Below, one piece after another: positions 1-8,090 of a DNA stretch of 30,352 bases. The position numbers and the translations under genes are program-made. Each line of letters starts with the position of its first letter. The first letter of the stretch is position 1. The DNA lies in assembly GCA_963661325.1 (NCBI GenBank), contig CAVLBP010000013.1, positions 1-30,352 of the forward strand. Direction: 5' to 3'. The notes under the pieces are model-generated. The model had not been told where the DNA came from. It did no database searches and worked only from the letters and a program-made list of their open reading frames with translations. Source of the stretch: Pararoseburia sp963661325 (GTDB lineage Bacteria; Bacillota; Clostridia; Lachnospirales; Lachnospiraceae).

Positions 1-67
1 GATATACACATTGTAGAGGAAGACTAGGAGACGGCTACAAAATGCAGGAATTGTATAGGTGGATTTC

Positions 68-96
68 TTGACAAATGCCCATATGGGGTGTAAAGT
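68..96 (+). promoter_or_regulatory. Sigma-A-type promoter for the riboswitch-metK transcript
   Basis: TTGACA at 68-73 is a perfect -35 box. It is followed by a 17-bp spacer and TAAAGT at 91-96, which matches TATAAT at 4 of 6 positions. Transcription would start near 103, about 40 nt before the SAM-I aptamer, as expected for a leader-controlled gene. The 67 bases before it show no gene or structure that I can support. Confidence 0.75.
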
Positions 97-143
97 CATC
101 ACTGATGAAAGTCACAGATTTGAAAATTCCATATCGTATTTTC

Positions 144-240
144 TCTTATTCAGAGTGGCGGAGATACATAGGATCGATGAAACCACGGCAACCCCGGAAG
201 ATGGAAGGTGCCTACCTGAGCGAGTAACTCGAACAATAAG
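144..240 (+). promoter_or_regulatory. SAM-I (S-box) riboswitch aptamer
   Basis: The outer P1 helix is CTTATT (144-149) paired with AATAAG (235-240). Between its strands lie the conserved S-box blocks: AGAGTGGCGGAG after P1, then GATGAAACCACGGCAACC around 176-193, and a P4 region with GAGCGAGTAACTC. This is the S-adenosylmethionine-binding leader typical of methionine/SAM genes in Firmicutes. It lies directly before metK, so high SAM should shut off SAM synthetase expression. The switch is described under the terminator at 264-288. Confidence 0.95.
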
Positions 241-263
241 GGATTTGATTATCTTAGACAATT

Positions 264-288
264 AAATCCGCTTATGGCGGATTTTTTT
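264..288 (+). terminator. Riboswitch-controlled intrinsic terminator before metK
   Basis: AAATCCGC (264-271) pairs with GCGGATTT (277-284) around a 5-nt loop and runs into a T tract ending at 288. An alternative pairing is visible: 236-246, which is the 3' strand of the aptamer P1 plus GGATTT, can pair with 264-275 with one bulged G. P1 formation (SAM bound) and this antiterminator are therefore mutually exclusive. This is the normal S-box off-switch logic. Confidence 0.9.
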
Positions 289-347
289 AATGCTTCTTTT
301 GAGGTGTTAAAAGGGAACCAAAGGGTAATACAGAAAGGAAGAAGAAA

Positions 348-1529
348 ATGGAAAAATTATTATTTACTTCAGAGTCTGTTACAGAAGGACATCCGGACAA
401 AGTCTGTGATGCTGTATCAGATGCGATCTTAGATGCTTGTATGGAACAGGATCCGATGAGCCGTGTTGCCTGCGAGACAGCAGCATGTACCGGATTTGTA
501 CTTGTAACAGGTGAGATCACCACAAAGGCACAACTTGATATTCCTGCAATCGTTCGTAAGACGGTTCTTGATATCGGTTATGATGATGGTAAGAAGGGTA
601 TCGATGGTAATTCCTGCGCTGTTATGGTTGCATTAGACCAGCAGTCAGCAGATATCGCTATGGGTGTTGATAAGGCTTTAGAGGCAAAGAAGGGCTCTTT
701 GACAGATGATCTGGATACCGGTGCCGGAGATCAGGGTATGATGTTTGGTTATGCGACCAACGAGACAGAAGATTACATGCCTTATCCGATTTCTTTGGCT
801 CATAAGTTGGCACTTCAACTTACTAAGGTACGTAAAGATGGTACACTTTCTTACTTAAGACCTGACGGAAAGACACAGGTTTCTGTAGAATATGATGAGG
901 CTGGCAAGCCAAAGAGACTTGAGGCAGTTGTTCTTTCTACACAGCATGATGAAGATGTGACTCAGGAACAGATCCATGAAGATATCAAGAAGTATGTCTT
1001 TGATCCGATCTTGCCGGCAGAACTGGTAGATGATGAGACAAAGTTCTTCATCAACCCGACCGGACGTTTCGTTATCGGCGGACCTCATGGTGATGCAGGT
1101 CTTACCGGACGTAAGATTATTGTAGATACCTATGGTGGTATGGCTCGTCACGGCGGCGGTGCTTTCTCCGGAAAGGACTGCACAAAGGTTGACCGTTCCG
1201 CAGCATATGCAGCACGTTATGTTGCAAAGAACATCGTTGCAGCAGGTCTGGCTGATAAGTGCGAGATCCAGTTGTCTTATGCGATCGGTGTTGCACAGCC
1301 GACTTCTATCATGGTAGATACTTTCGGTACAGGCAAGTTATCTGATGAGAAGTTAGTTGAGATCGTTCGTAATCATTTCGACCTTCGTCCGGCTGGTATT
1401 ATCAAGATGCTGGATCTGAGAAGACCGATTTACAAGCAGACAGCAGCATATGGTCACTTTGGACGTAATGATCTGAACCTTCCTTGGGAAGCTTTAGATA
1501 AAGTTGAGGATTTGAAAAAATATCTTTAA
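348..1529 (+). CDS. metK: S-adenosylmethionine synthetase
   Basis: This 393-residue protein makes S-adenosylmethionine from methionine and ATP in the cytoplasm, with triphosphate hydrolysis. It has the family start FTSESVTEGHPDK (ATP-binding His near residue 16), the GAGDQG(M)MFGYA segment near 125-135, the conserved GGPHGDAGLTGRK loop near 245-257 and the GGGAFSGKD phosphate loop near 271-279. Length and end-to-end similarity fit a complete bacterial MetK. The ATG at 348 follows a purine-rich site (AAAGGAAG, 334-341) at good spacing. It is the only gene between the SAM riboswitch and the terminator at 1594-1630, so it is probably monocistronic and feedback-regulated by its product. Confidence 0.98.
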   Translation: MEKLLFTSESVTEGHPDKVCDAVSDAILDACMEQDPMSRVACETAACTGFVLVTGEITTKAQLDIPAIVRKTVLDIGYDDGKKGIDGNSCAVMVALDQQSADIAMGVDKALEAKKGSLTDDLDTGAGDQGMMFGYATNETEDYMPYPISLAHKLALQLTKVRKDGTLSYLRPDGKTQVSVEYDEAGKPKRLEAVVLSTQHDEDVTQEQIHEDIKKYVFDPILPAELVDDETKFFINPTGRFVIGGPHGDAGLTGRKIIVDTYGGMARHGGGAFSGKDCTKVDRSAAYAARYVAKNIVAAGLADKCEIQLSYAIGVAQPTSIMVDTFGTGKLSDEKLVEIVRNHFDLRPAGIIKMLDLRRPIYKQTAAYGHFGRNDLNLPWEALDKVEDLKKYL

Positions 1530-1583
1530 GATTCTAAAAAAAGTATAAAACTTTGGTGGAATGCTTTTTTTGAGGGGATGAAG

Positions 1584-1592
1584 TGATATAAT
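1584..1592 (+). promoter_or_regulatory. Extended -10 promoter, probably for the two-component genes
   Basis: TGATATAAT (1584-1592) is a perfect -10 hexamer with the TG extension. There is no convincing -35 box at the right distance, which extended -10 promoters tolerate. The predicted start, near 1599, falls inside the 5' arm of the hairpin at 1594-1630. The new transcript would lack the base of that stem and should escape termination. Confidence 0.55.
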
Positions 1593-1593
1593 G

Positions 1594-1630
1594 AAGTCGT
1601 GGGATGAATGAGACATCCCACGACTTTTTT
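1594..1630 (+). terminator. Rho-independent terminator after metK
   Basis: A perfect 13-bp stem (1594-1606 with 1614-1626) closes a 7-nt loop and is followed by T through 1630. It ends the metK transcript about 100 nt after the stop codon. It also overlaps the longest reading frame of the downstream kinase, which argues for the later start codon at 1653. Confidence 0.9.
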
Positions 1631-1652
1631 CTATATAAGGATGGAATGGTTT

Positions 1653-2780
1653 ATGAAGTTACGGACGCGGCTTGTCATATCCTTTTGTATTATCATATTT
1701 GTACCGATCATCATGGCAGCCGTGGGCATCTATGCAATCAATACGATCCTGCCGACACTGAACATCCAGTTGTCCAGTGCCAGTTATGAGTATATCGCCC
1801 ATCTGCCGGATTTCAAAAATCTGGTGGTCGATGCCATGATCTCTGTGATCCTGATCCTCTTTTTTACGGCGGCGATCTTAGTGATCTGGACCTATAGCGG
1901 TATCATTTCCCGTCTGCGCCAACTCAATAAGGCGGCAGAGAATATCCGGGACGGCAATCTGGATTTTTCCATTGATACCAAGGGACATGATGAGATCAGT
2001 GAACTCAGCGAGAGTTTTGAGGCCATGCGCAAGCGTTTGCAGATGAATGCGCAGGAGAAACTGGATGCGGAGCAGGAGCACCGGATGCTGATCTCCAATA
2101 TCGCCCATGATCTAAAGACACCGATCACGGCGATCAAGGGCTATTCGGAGGGGATCTTAGATGGGGTGGCAGACACACCGGAGAAGCAGGAACGCTATCT
2201 AAAGACCATCTACAACAAGGCAAATGAGATGAACACCCTCATCAACGAACTGACCTTATACAGCAATATCGACACGAATAAGATCCCTTACAACTTCCAC
2301 AAACTAAACGTCAGAGACTACTTTACGGACTGTATGGAAGAGTTGGAGATGGATCTGGAAAATCAGCATGTGCAGTTGACTTTCTTTAATTATGTAGATG
2401 AAGATACCCTGATGATCGCAGATCCGGAGCAGCTTGGCAGGGTCATCCACAATATCATCGGCAATGCCATCAAGTATATGCGGGCAGAGGAGCCGTCCTT
2501 TATCAGCATGCGTATCAAGGATGTGGGCGACTTTATCCAGGTCGAGATCGAGGACAACGGCAAGGGCATTTCCAATAAAGACCTGCCATATATTTTTGAC
2601 CGCTTTTACCGGGCAGATGCTTCCCGCAATTCAGCGGCAGGCGGAAGCGGTATCGGACTTTCCATTGTCAAAAAGATTATTGAGGATCATGGCGGAAAGA
2701 TCTGGGCAACCAGCAAGGAAAATGTAGGTACAGTCATGTACTTTGTTTTACGAAAATATCAGGAGGTACCAAATGAGTAG
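1653..2780 (+). CDS. Membrane sensor histidine kinase
   Basis: This 375-residue HAMP-type sensor kinase autophosphorylates and passes the phosphate to the regulator encoded next. Two membrane helices (about residues 7-29 and 61-83) enclose a short 30-residue outer loop, followed by HAMP (84-135). The dimerisation helix carries the phospho-acceptor His152 in ISNIAHDLKTPITAIKGYSE. The ATPase part shows the N box (HNIIGNAIKY), G1 (DNGKGIS), F (FDRFYR) and G2 (GGSGIGLSIVKKI) boxes. The frame is open from 1608, but that region is the metK terminator, so I chose the ATG at 1653 (1641 is an alternative). It overlaps the regulator by 8 nt. The signal cannot be told from sequence; the tiny outer loop suggests sensing in or near the membrane. 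Confidence 0.93.
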   Translation: MKLRTRLVISFCIIIFVPIIMAAVGIYAINTILPTLNIQLSSASYEYIAHLPDFKNLVVDAMISVILILFFTAAILVIWTYSGIISRLRQLNKAAENIRDGNLDFSIDTKGHDEISELSESFEAMRKRLQMNAQEKLDAEQEHRMLISNIAHDLKTPITAIKGYSEGILDGVADTPEKQERYLKTIYNKANEMNTLINELTLYSNIDTNKIPYNFHKLNVRDYFTDCMEELEMDLENQHVQLTFFNYVDEDTLMIADPEQLGRVIHNIIGNAIKYMRAEEPSFISMRIKDVGDFIQVEIEDNGKGISNKDLPYIFDRFYRADASRNSAAGGSGIGLSIVKKIIEDHGGKIWATSKENVGTVMYFVLRKYQEVPNE

Positions 2781-3465
2781 AGTACTTATTATCGAGGATG
2801 AATTGGCGATCGCCGAATTGGAAAAGGACTATCTGGAGTTATCGGATTTTGAGGTCGTGATCGAGGAGAATGGCGTCAAGGGATGCGAGCGTGCTTTAGC
2901 AGAAGATTTTGACATCTTTGTGCTGGATCTTATGCTGCCGGATATGGATGGCTTTGAGATCTGCCGGAGGATCCGTCAGGTCAAGAACACACCGATTCTT
3001 ATGGTTTCTGCAAAGAAAGAGGATATCGACAAGATCCGTGGTCTGGGACTTGGAGCGGATGACTATATCACCAAGCCGTTTTCGCCGAGCGAACTGGTCG
3101 CAAGGGTAAAGGCACATCTGGCGCGTTATGACCGTCTGGTGGGTAGCAATCAGCAGACCCAGGGAGATACCTTCCAGATCCGCGATATCAAGATCGACAA
3201 GTCGGCAAGACGCGTATGGATCCGGGGCGAGGAAACACCATTTACGACCAAGGAATTTGAACTTCTGGCATTCTTGGCAGAGCATCCAAACCATGTCTTT
3301 AGCAAGCAGGAATTGTTTAAGGAGATCTGGGATATGGATTCTGTCGGAGATATTGCGACGGTCACCGTCCATATCAAAAAGATCCGTGAAAAGATAGAAT
3401 TGAACACCAATAAACCACAATACATCGAGACGATCTGGGGCGTGGGATATCGGTTCAAGGTATAA
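2773..3465 (+). CDS. OmpR/PhoB-family response regulator
   Basis: This 230-residue cytoplasmic transcription factor is the partner of the preceding kinase. The receiver domain (1-118) has the acidic pair in IIEDE (residues 9-10), phospho-acceptor Asp52 in VLDLMLPDMDG and Lys101 in ITKPF. The winged-helix effector (about 130-228) shows FTTKEFELLAFLAEHPNHVFSK and the terminal TVTVHIKKIREKI and IETIWGVGYRF elements. The chosen ATG sits 6 nt after a perfect AGGAGG (2761-2766); a longer frame from 2743 lies inside the kinase gene and is not needed. The 8-nt overlap with the kinase implies translational coupling. Target genes are unknown. Confidence 0.95.
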   Translation: MSRVLIIEDELAIAELEKDYLELSDFEVVIEENGVKGCERALAEDFDIFVLDLMLPDMDGFEICRRIRQVKNTPILMVSAKKEDIDKIRGLGLGADDYITKPFSPSELVARVKAHLARYDRLVGSNQQTQGDTFQIRDIKIDKSARRVWIRGEETPFTTKEFELLAFLAEHPNHVFSKQELFKEIWDMDSVGDIATVTVHIKKIREKIELNTNKPQYIETIWGVGYRFKV

Positions 3466-3470
3466 AGACA

Positions 3471-3504
3471 GCGCAGCCGCCTATGAGGCATAGCGGCTTG
3501 GCGC
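3471..3504 (+). other. Intergenic hairpin without a T tract
   Basis: AGCCGC (3475-3480) pairs with GCGGCT (3493-3498), with TAT/ATA continuing inside past a bulged C and GCGC/GCGC flanking outside. There is no T run, so it is not a standard terminator. It lies just before the ribosome binding site of the pseudouridine synthase and could protect or punctuate the mRNA after the regulator gene. Confidence 0.5.
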
Positions 3505-3517
3505 GGAAGGAGAAAGT

Positions 3518-4177
3518 ATGGAGTTAGAGGTATTATTTGAGGATGAGGATGTCTTGGTCTGCTACAAGCCGGCGGGGGTCGCAACGCAGACTGCCAAGAT
3601 GACAGAGCCGGATATGGTCAGCATGATCCGCAATTATCGCGTAGCAAAAGGCGAGGATGCCTATGTAGGGGTGATCCACCGTTTGGATCAGCCGGTCGAG
3701 GGGGTACTTGTTTTTGCCAAAAATGCGGCAGCCGCTGCTATTCTCGGCAAAGAATTAAAGGCAAGACAGTTTGCCAAGTATTATTATGCCATCGTTACCA
3801 GGGAGAATATCCCGGAGACAGGCGTTTTGGAAGATTACGTCGTAAAGGACGGCAGAAAGAACCGCGCCATGGTGGTCACGGAAAGCAATCCAAGGGCAAA
3901 GAAGGCGCGCCTTTCCTATGAAGTGGTCAAGCGTCTGGATGATCGCAGTCTTTTGGATATCCATCTGGATACCGGGCGTTTCCACCAGATCCGCGTACAA
4001 CTGGCAAGCCGTACAGCGCCGATCTTAGGCGATGTCAAATATGGCGGCAGCCGCACCGGAGAGCCGCTCTGCCTCTGTTCCTACCGTTTGCAGTTTACGC
4101 ATCCGGTCAGCGAGGAGGGCATGGACTTTTCCATCAAGCCGCGTGGCAGGGAGTTTGGGGACTTTTTTGCAGACTAA
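3518..4177 (+). CDS. RluA-family RNA pseudouridine synthase
   Basis: This 219-residue enzyme is predicted to isomerise uridine to pseudouridine in rRNA or tRNA. It shows the family core: EDEDVLVCYKPAGV near 8-21, the catalytic motif HRLDQPVEG (54-62, Asp57), the TGRFHQIRVQLA segment near 150-161 and LGDVKYGG. There is no N-terminal S4 RNA-binding domain, so it is the short RluA/TruC-like form rather than RluD-like. The RNA target cannot be told from sequence. The ATG follows GGAAGGAG at good spacing. The gene is 52 nt from the regulator and 29 nt from the next membrane protein, so cotranscription is plausible. Confidence 0.93.
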   Translation: MELEVLFEDEDVLVCYKPAGVATQTAKMTEPDMVSMIRNYRVAKGEDAYVGVIHRLDQPVEGVLVFAKNAAAAAILGKELKARQFAKYYYAIVTRENIPETGVLEDYVVKDGRKNRAMVVTESNPRAKKARLSYEVVKRLDDRSLLDIHLDTGRFHQIRVQLASRTAPILGDVKYGGSRTGEPLCLCSYRLQFTHPVSEEGMDFSIKPRGREFGDFFAD

Positions 4178-4206
4178 ATGGAAATTCCTGCATAAAAAGG
4201 AAGAAC

Positions 4207-5184
4207 TTGCTGCATACTGATCCTATGGAGCAGAATTATCATTTTATCAGAAATACAATCAAATTACTGGGGATCACCCTCTTGGTCTATGCCTTTATGA
4301 AGTGGCTGCTGCCGATGGTGCTTCCCTTTTTTGTGGCATTTTATCTGGCAGGTATTTTTCGCCGGTCGGCAGGAAAGAAAAAAGAACATAAGACCCTTCT
4401 GATCCTGCGCAATCTCCTGATCGTGGGTGGTGTCTGTCTGCTGGTCTGGTATCTGGTAAAAGAATTTATGGATCTGTGGGGACGGCGGGAAGAACTCTTG
4501 TATTGGGAGGGGGCAAAGGAATCCGGACTTTTCGGGGAAGCCTATGAAAAACTCATGGCAAAATTTAATACAGAACAGATGCTTGACCGTTTTGTAGACA
4601 ACGTGGCGTCGCCTTTCGGCGGTATGCAGGATACCTTGGGCGGCATGGTCGCTCTGGCGGTGACTCTGGTGGCGACAATCCTTATGACCAAGGACTATGC
4701 TCTTTTGCAGGAGCAAATCAAAAAGAATACCTTCGGGCAGGTAGTCGTGTCTCTGGCAAAAGACCTTTCTGTCGTAGGTGGTGATTACCTGCGCGCCCAG
4801 GGGATCATCATGCTGATCATTACGGCGATCTGTATTGTTGCCCTGCTCTTGACAGGCAACTCCTATGCGGTTTTGGTGGGGGTATTTATCGGCTTTTGCG
4901 ATGCCCTGCCTTTTATCGGAACCTCACTGATCTTTTTGCCATGGGCGGTGGTCATGTTTTTACAAAAAAAGATCGGACTTGGCATTTACTATCTGCTTTT
5001 GGCAGGGGGCACCAGCCTTCTTCGTCAGTATCTGGAACCCAAACTCATCGGCAGGAGTGTGGGCGCTGATCCCCTCATTGTTTTGGCGTGTATATACCTG
5101 GGACTTGAGATCTATGGAATCTGGGGCGTGATCTTAGGACCGGCAAGTGCATTTTTGATCTGGGAGATCTACCGTTTTACCTAA
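4207..5184 (+). CDS. AI-2E/YtvI-family membrane protein
   Basis: This 325-residue polytopic membrane protein belongs to the AI-2E transporter family (formerly UPF0118), which includes the Bacillus sporulation protein YtvI. Hydrophobic segments lie near residues 19-50, 66-84, 146-160, 199-216, 219-250, 257-270 and 288-320. The C-terminal half has the family hallmarks LPFIGTSLIFLPW, LEPKLIGRSVGADPL and GIWGVILGP. It is somewhat short for the family, with a reduced central soluble region. The TTG at 4207 has an AGGAA four bases upstream; the ATG at 4225 has no ribosome binding site, so TTG is preferred but not certain. Proposed roles in the family range from small-molecule export to ion antiport; none can be assigned here. 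Confidence 0.85.
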   Translation: MLHTDPMEQNYHFIRNTIKLLGITLLVYAFMKWLLPMVLPFFVAFYLAGIFRRSAGKKKEHKTLLILRNLLIVGGVCLLVWYLVKEFMDLWGRREELLYWEGAKESGLFGEAYEKLMAKFNTEQMLDRFVDNVASPFGGMQDTLGGMVALAVTLVATILMTKDYALLQEQIKKNTFGQVVVSLAKDLSVVGGDYLRAQGIIMLIITAICIVALLLTGNSYAVLVGVFIGFCDALPFIGTSLIFLPWAVVMFLQKKIGLGIYYLLLAGGTSLLRQYLEPKLIGRSVGADPLIVLACIYLGLEIYGIWGVILGPASAFLIWEIYRFT

Positions 5185-5215
5185 AAAATAAGGCAAAGTC
5201 CGCTGATACCAAGCC

Positions 5216-5244
5216 TTGACAAGACTTGTGGATTTTTTTAGAAT
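5216..5244 (+). promoter_or_regulatory. Sigma-A promoter for proS-cca
   Basis: A perfect TTGACA (5216-5221), a 17-bp spacer and TAGAAT (5239-5244, 5 of 6) lie between the membrane protein and proS. The start would be near 5251, leaving a leader of under 30 nt. There is therefore no room for a T-box riboswitch, despite this being an aminoacyl-tRNA synthetase gene. Confidence 0.85.
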
Positions 5245-5277
5245 AAATGGTATTGATGAAAGATGAAGGAGGCCATG

Positions 5278-6717
5278 ATGGCAAAGGATAAAAAATTAGT
5301 AGAAGCCATTACATCTATGGATGTTGACTTCGCACAGTGGTATACGGATGTTGTAAAAAAAGCAGAATTGATGGGCTATTCCAGTGTCAAGGGATGTATG
5401 ATCTTCAAACCTGCCGGTTATGCGATCTGGGAGAATATCCAGCATGAATTAGACCGCAGATTTAAGGAGACAGGCGTAGAGAATGTCTACATGCCAATGT
5501 TCATCCCGGAGAGCCTGTTAGAGAGAGAAAAGGATCATGTCGAGGGATTTGCACCGGAAGTTGCATGGGTTACCTATGGTGGACTCAATCCATTACAGGA
5601 AAGACTTTGCGTCAGACCGACGTCAGAGACTCTGTTCTGCGATTTCTATAAGGATGAGATCCAGTCATACAGAGATCTGCCAAAGGTATATAACCAGTGG
5701 TGTTCTGTTGTCCGTTGGGAAAAGGAGACCAGACCTTTCCTTCGTTCCAGAGAATTCTTATGGCAGGAAGGCCACACAGCACATGCGACAGCAGAGGAGG
5801 CTGAGGAGCGTACACAGCAGATGCTCAACCTCTATGCGGATTTCTGTGAAGAAGTATTGGCGATGCCGGTCATCCGCGGACGTAAGACAGACAAGGAAAA
5901 GTTTGCAGGTGCAGAGGCAACCTATACGATCGAGGCGCTCATGCATGATGGCAAGGCTTTGCAGTCCGGTACCAGCCACAATTTTGGTGATGGTTTTGCC
6001 AAGGCATTTGAGATCCAATATACCGATAAGGACAATCAGTTAAAGTATGTGCATCAGACTTCCTGGGGCATGACGACCCGTCTGATCGGTGCCATCATCA
6101 TGGTACATGGAGATGATTCCGGTCTGGTACTGCCACCGAGAATTGCTCCGGTGCAGGTAGATGTCATTCCGATCATGCAGAATAAGGAAGGCGTTTTGGA
6201 TAAGGCGCATGAAGTATTGGAGACCTTGCGTGCAGCAGGACTCCGTGCTAAGTTAGATGATACGGACAAGTCTCCGGGATGGAAGTTCTCTGAGCAGGAG
6301 ATGCGCGGTATTCCGGTACGAGTAGAGATGGGACCTCGTGATATCGAGGCAAATCAGGCGATCGTTGTTCGCCGTGATACCCGTGAAAAGATCACGGTAT
6401 CTCTGGATACCCTGGCAGAAAAGATCACAGAGATCTTAGATACCATGCAAAAAGATATGCTGGAGCGTGCAAGAGCACACAGAGACGCACATACCTATGA
6501 TGCACACAATTACGAGGAGTTCAAGGATATCGTAGCAAACAAGCCGGGATTTATCCGCGGTATGTGGTGTGGTGAACAGGCTTGCGAGGACAAGATCAAG
6601 GAAGAGACAACAGCGACCAGCAGATGTATGCCATTTACACAGGAAAAGATCTCAGATGTCTGTGTATGTTGTGGAAAACCGGCTAAGAAGTTAGTTTATT
6701 GGGGCAAAGCATATTAA
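5278..6717 (+). CDS. proS: Prolyl-tRNA synthetase, archaeal/eukaryal-type (short form)
   Basis: This 479-residue class II synthetase charges tRNA-Pro. It has YMPMFIPESLL near motif 1, the motif 2 loop RWEKETRPFLRSREFLWQEGHT, the GTSHNFG segment, motif 3 in GDDSGLVLPPRIAP, then the anticodon-binding domain and a C-terminal zinc-type domain (MWCGEQACE and CVCCGKP) ending in WGKAY. It lacks the roughly 180-residue editing insertion of the common bacterial ProRS. This is the archaeal/eukaryal-like type seen in many Clostridia. The start ATG at 5278 lies 5 nt after AAGGAGG (5266-5272); earlier in-frame ATGs overlap that site. The stop shares one base with the next start. Confidence 0.97.
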   Translation: MAKDKKLVEAITSMDVDFAQWYTDVVKKAELMGYSSVKGCMIFKPAGYAIWENIQHELDRRFKETGVENVYMPMFIPESLLEREKDHVEGFAPEVAWVTYGGLNPLQERLCVRPTSETLFCDFYKDEIQSYRDLPKVYNQWCSVVRWEKETRPFLRSREFLWQEGHTAHATAEEAEERTQQMLNLYADFCEEVLAMPVIRGRKTDKEKFAGAEATYTIEALMHDGKALQSGTSHNFGDGFAKAFEIQYTDKDNQLKYVHQTSWGMTTRLIGAIIMVHGDDSGLVLPPRIAPVQVDVIPIMQNKEGVLDKAHEVLETLRAAGLRAKLDDTDKSPGWKFSEQEMRGIPVRVEMGPRDIEANQAIVVRRDTREKITVSLDTLAEKITEILDTMQKDMLERARAHRDAHTYDAHNYEEFKDIVANKPGFIRGMWCGEQACEDKIKEETTATSRCMPFTQEKISDVCVCCGKPAKKLVYWGKAY

Positions 6718-8057
6718 TGAAGATCGTATTACCACAGGACGTAATCACAATTATAGATCGTTTGGAAAGTTGCGGACACGAAGCCTACGCGGTAGGTGGC
6801 TGTGTCCGCGACAGCATTTTAGGGAAAGAACCGGCGGATTGGGATATCACGACTTCGGCATCCCCGCAGGAAGTCAAGGACTTGTTTTCCCATACCATTG
6901 ACACCGGTATCGCACATGGAACCGTAACGATCATGTGTGGCAAGATTGGCTATGAGGTGACGACTTATCGCATTGACGGTGAATACAAGGACGGCAGGCA
7001 CCCGGAGAGTGTCGCCTTTACCAATCTTTTATCCGAGGATCTCAAGCGTCGCGACTTTACCATCAACGCTATGGCTTACAATGACAGTCAGGGTTTGGTA
7101 GACCTCTTTGACGGCGTGGGCGATCTAAAACGTGGTGTCATACGTTGTGTGGGATGTGCGCGGGAACGCTTTTCTGAGGATGCCCTGCGGATGCTCCGTG
7201 CCGTGCGCTTTGCGGCACAGTTGGGATTTAGGATCGAGCAGGAGACCTATGAAGCGATCTGCGATCTGGCGCCTACGATCGCCAAGGTAAGTACGGAGCG
7301 CATTATGGTGGAACTGGTCAAACTGTTGACATCAGACCATCCGGAAGAGATGCAGACAGTCTATGAGAGCGGACTCAGCCGCGTGTTTTTGCCGGAGTTT
7401 GATGCCATGATGCAGACACCTCAGCATACCATCCACCATCAGTATTCGGTGGGAGAACATACCATACATGCCATTATGGGGGTTCCGGCAGACCGTATCC
7501 TGCGGCTGACCATGCTCTTTCATGATATCGGCAAGCCCCGGTGCCGTACCACGGATGCAGATGGTGTCGATCATTTTCACGGACACCCGGAAGTGGGGGC
7601 GGAGATGACCGGACAGATCCTGCACCGGCTCAAGTTTGATAATGATACGATCCGCGCTGTCAAGCGTCTGGTACGTTTCCATGACCTGCGTCCGGCGCTG
7701 ACCAAAAAGAGCATAAGGCGAAGTATGGTCAAGATGGGCTTGGAATGTTTTCCACAGATCTTTACGGTAAAGCGTGCCGATGCCTTGGCGCAGAGCACCT
7801 ATATGCGGGCGGAAAAATTAGAGGCGATCGACCGTTTTGAAGAACTCTACGAGGAGATCTTAGCAGACCATGCCTGCATACAGAAAAAGGATCTGGCTGT
7901 CAATGGTAAGGACCTATTGGCACTGGGCCTGCCACAGGGAAAACAGATCGGTCAGGTCTTGGACAAACTCTTTGCCAAGGTAGTCGAAGACCCGGCATGT
8001 AATACAAAAGAGATCCTGCTTGCAGAGGCGAAGAAAGAGTTGGAACAGCAGGGATAG
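6717..8057 (+). CDS. cca: CCA-adding tRNA nucleotidyltransferase with HD domain
   Basis: This 446-residue enzyme adds or repairs the 3' CCA of tRNAs from CTP and ATP without a template. The nucleotidyltransferase head has AVGGCVRDSILG (25-36) and the metal-binding DWD (41-43), followed by RRDFTINAMAY near 110-120 and the neck EDALRMLRAVRFAAQLGF. Further on is an HD phosphohydrolase-like domain with TMLFHDIGKPR and a second His motif, HFHGHPEVGAEM. The ATG overlaps the proS stop by one base, so translation is probably coupled; a TTG at 6699 inside proS is the alternative. All four tRNA genes in this window lack an encoded CCA, so the cell depends on this activity. A poly(A) polymerase role cannot be excluded but is unlikely. 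Confidence 0.95.
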   Translation: MKIVLPQDVITIIDRLESCGHEAYAVGGCVRDSILGKEPADWDITTSASPQEVKDLFSHTIDTGIAHGTVTIMCGKIGYEVTTYRIDGEYKDGRHPESVAFTNLLSEDLKRRDFTINAMAYNDSQGLVDLFDGVGDLKRGVIRCVGCARERFSEDALRMLRAVRFAAQLGFRIEQETYEAICDLAPTIAKVSTERIMVELVKLLTSDHPEEMQTVYESGLSRVFLPEFDAMMQTPQHTIHHQYSVGEHTIHAIMGVPADRILRLTMLFHDIGKPRCRTTDADGVDHFHGHPEVGAEMTGQILHRLKFDNDTIRAVKRLVRFHDLRPALTKKSIRRSMVKMGLECFPQIFTVKRADALAQSTYMRAEKLEAIDRFEELYEEILADHACIQKKDLAVNGKDLLALGLPQGKQIGQVLDKLFAKVVEDPACNTKEILLAEAKKELEQQG

Positions 8058-8090
8058 ATAGGTATAATCTGAAGGATTCCTTCATAAGAT
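8040..8090 (+). promoter_or_regulatory. Candidate promoter(s) before the CotS-like gene
   Basis: A sigma-A reading is TTGGAA (8040-8045), a 17-bp spacer and a perfect TATAAT (8063-8068). A sigma-E reading of the same region uses GTATAAT as the -35 element and CATAAGAT (8083-8090) as the -10, with 16 bases between the ATA core and CATA. A coat-type gene would be expected to use a mother-cell sigma factor, so both readings are given. Confidence 0.55.

Noticed and set aside
59..265. Small open frame covering the leader of metK
   Set aside because: It overlaps the promoter and the whole SAM-I aptamer; the RNA structure explains the sequence.
1608..1652. Longer N-terminus for the histidine kinase
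   Set aside because: The extra 15 codons overlap the metK terminator hairpin and precede the normal basic start of the first membrane helix.
5185..5277. T-box riboswitch before proS
   Set aside because: The leader after the promoter is under 30 nt and has no T-box sequence.
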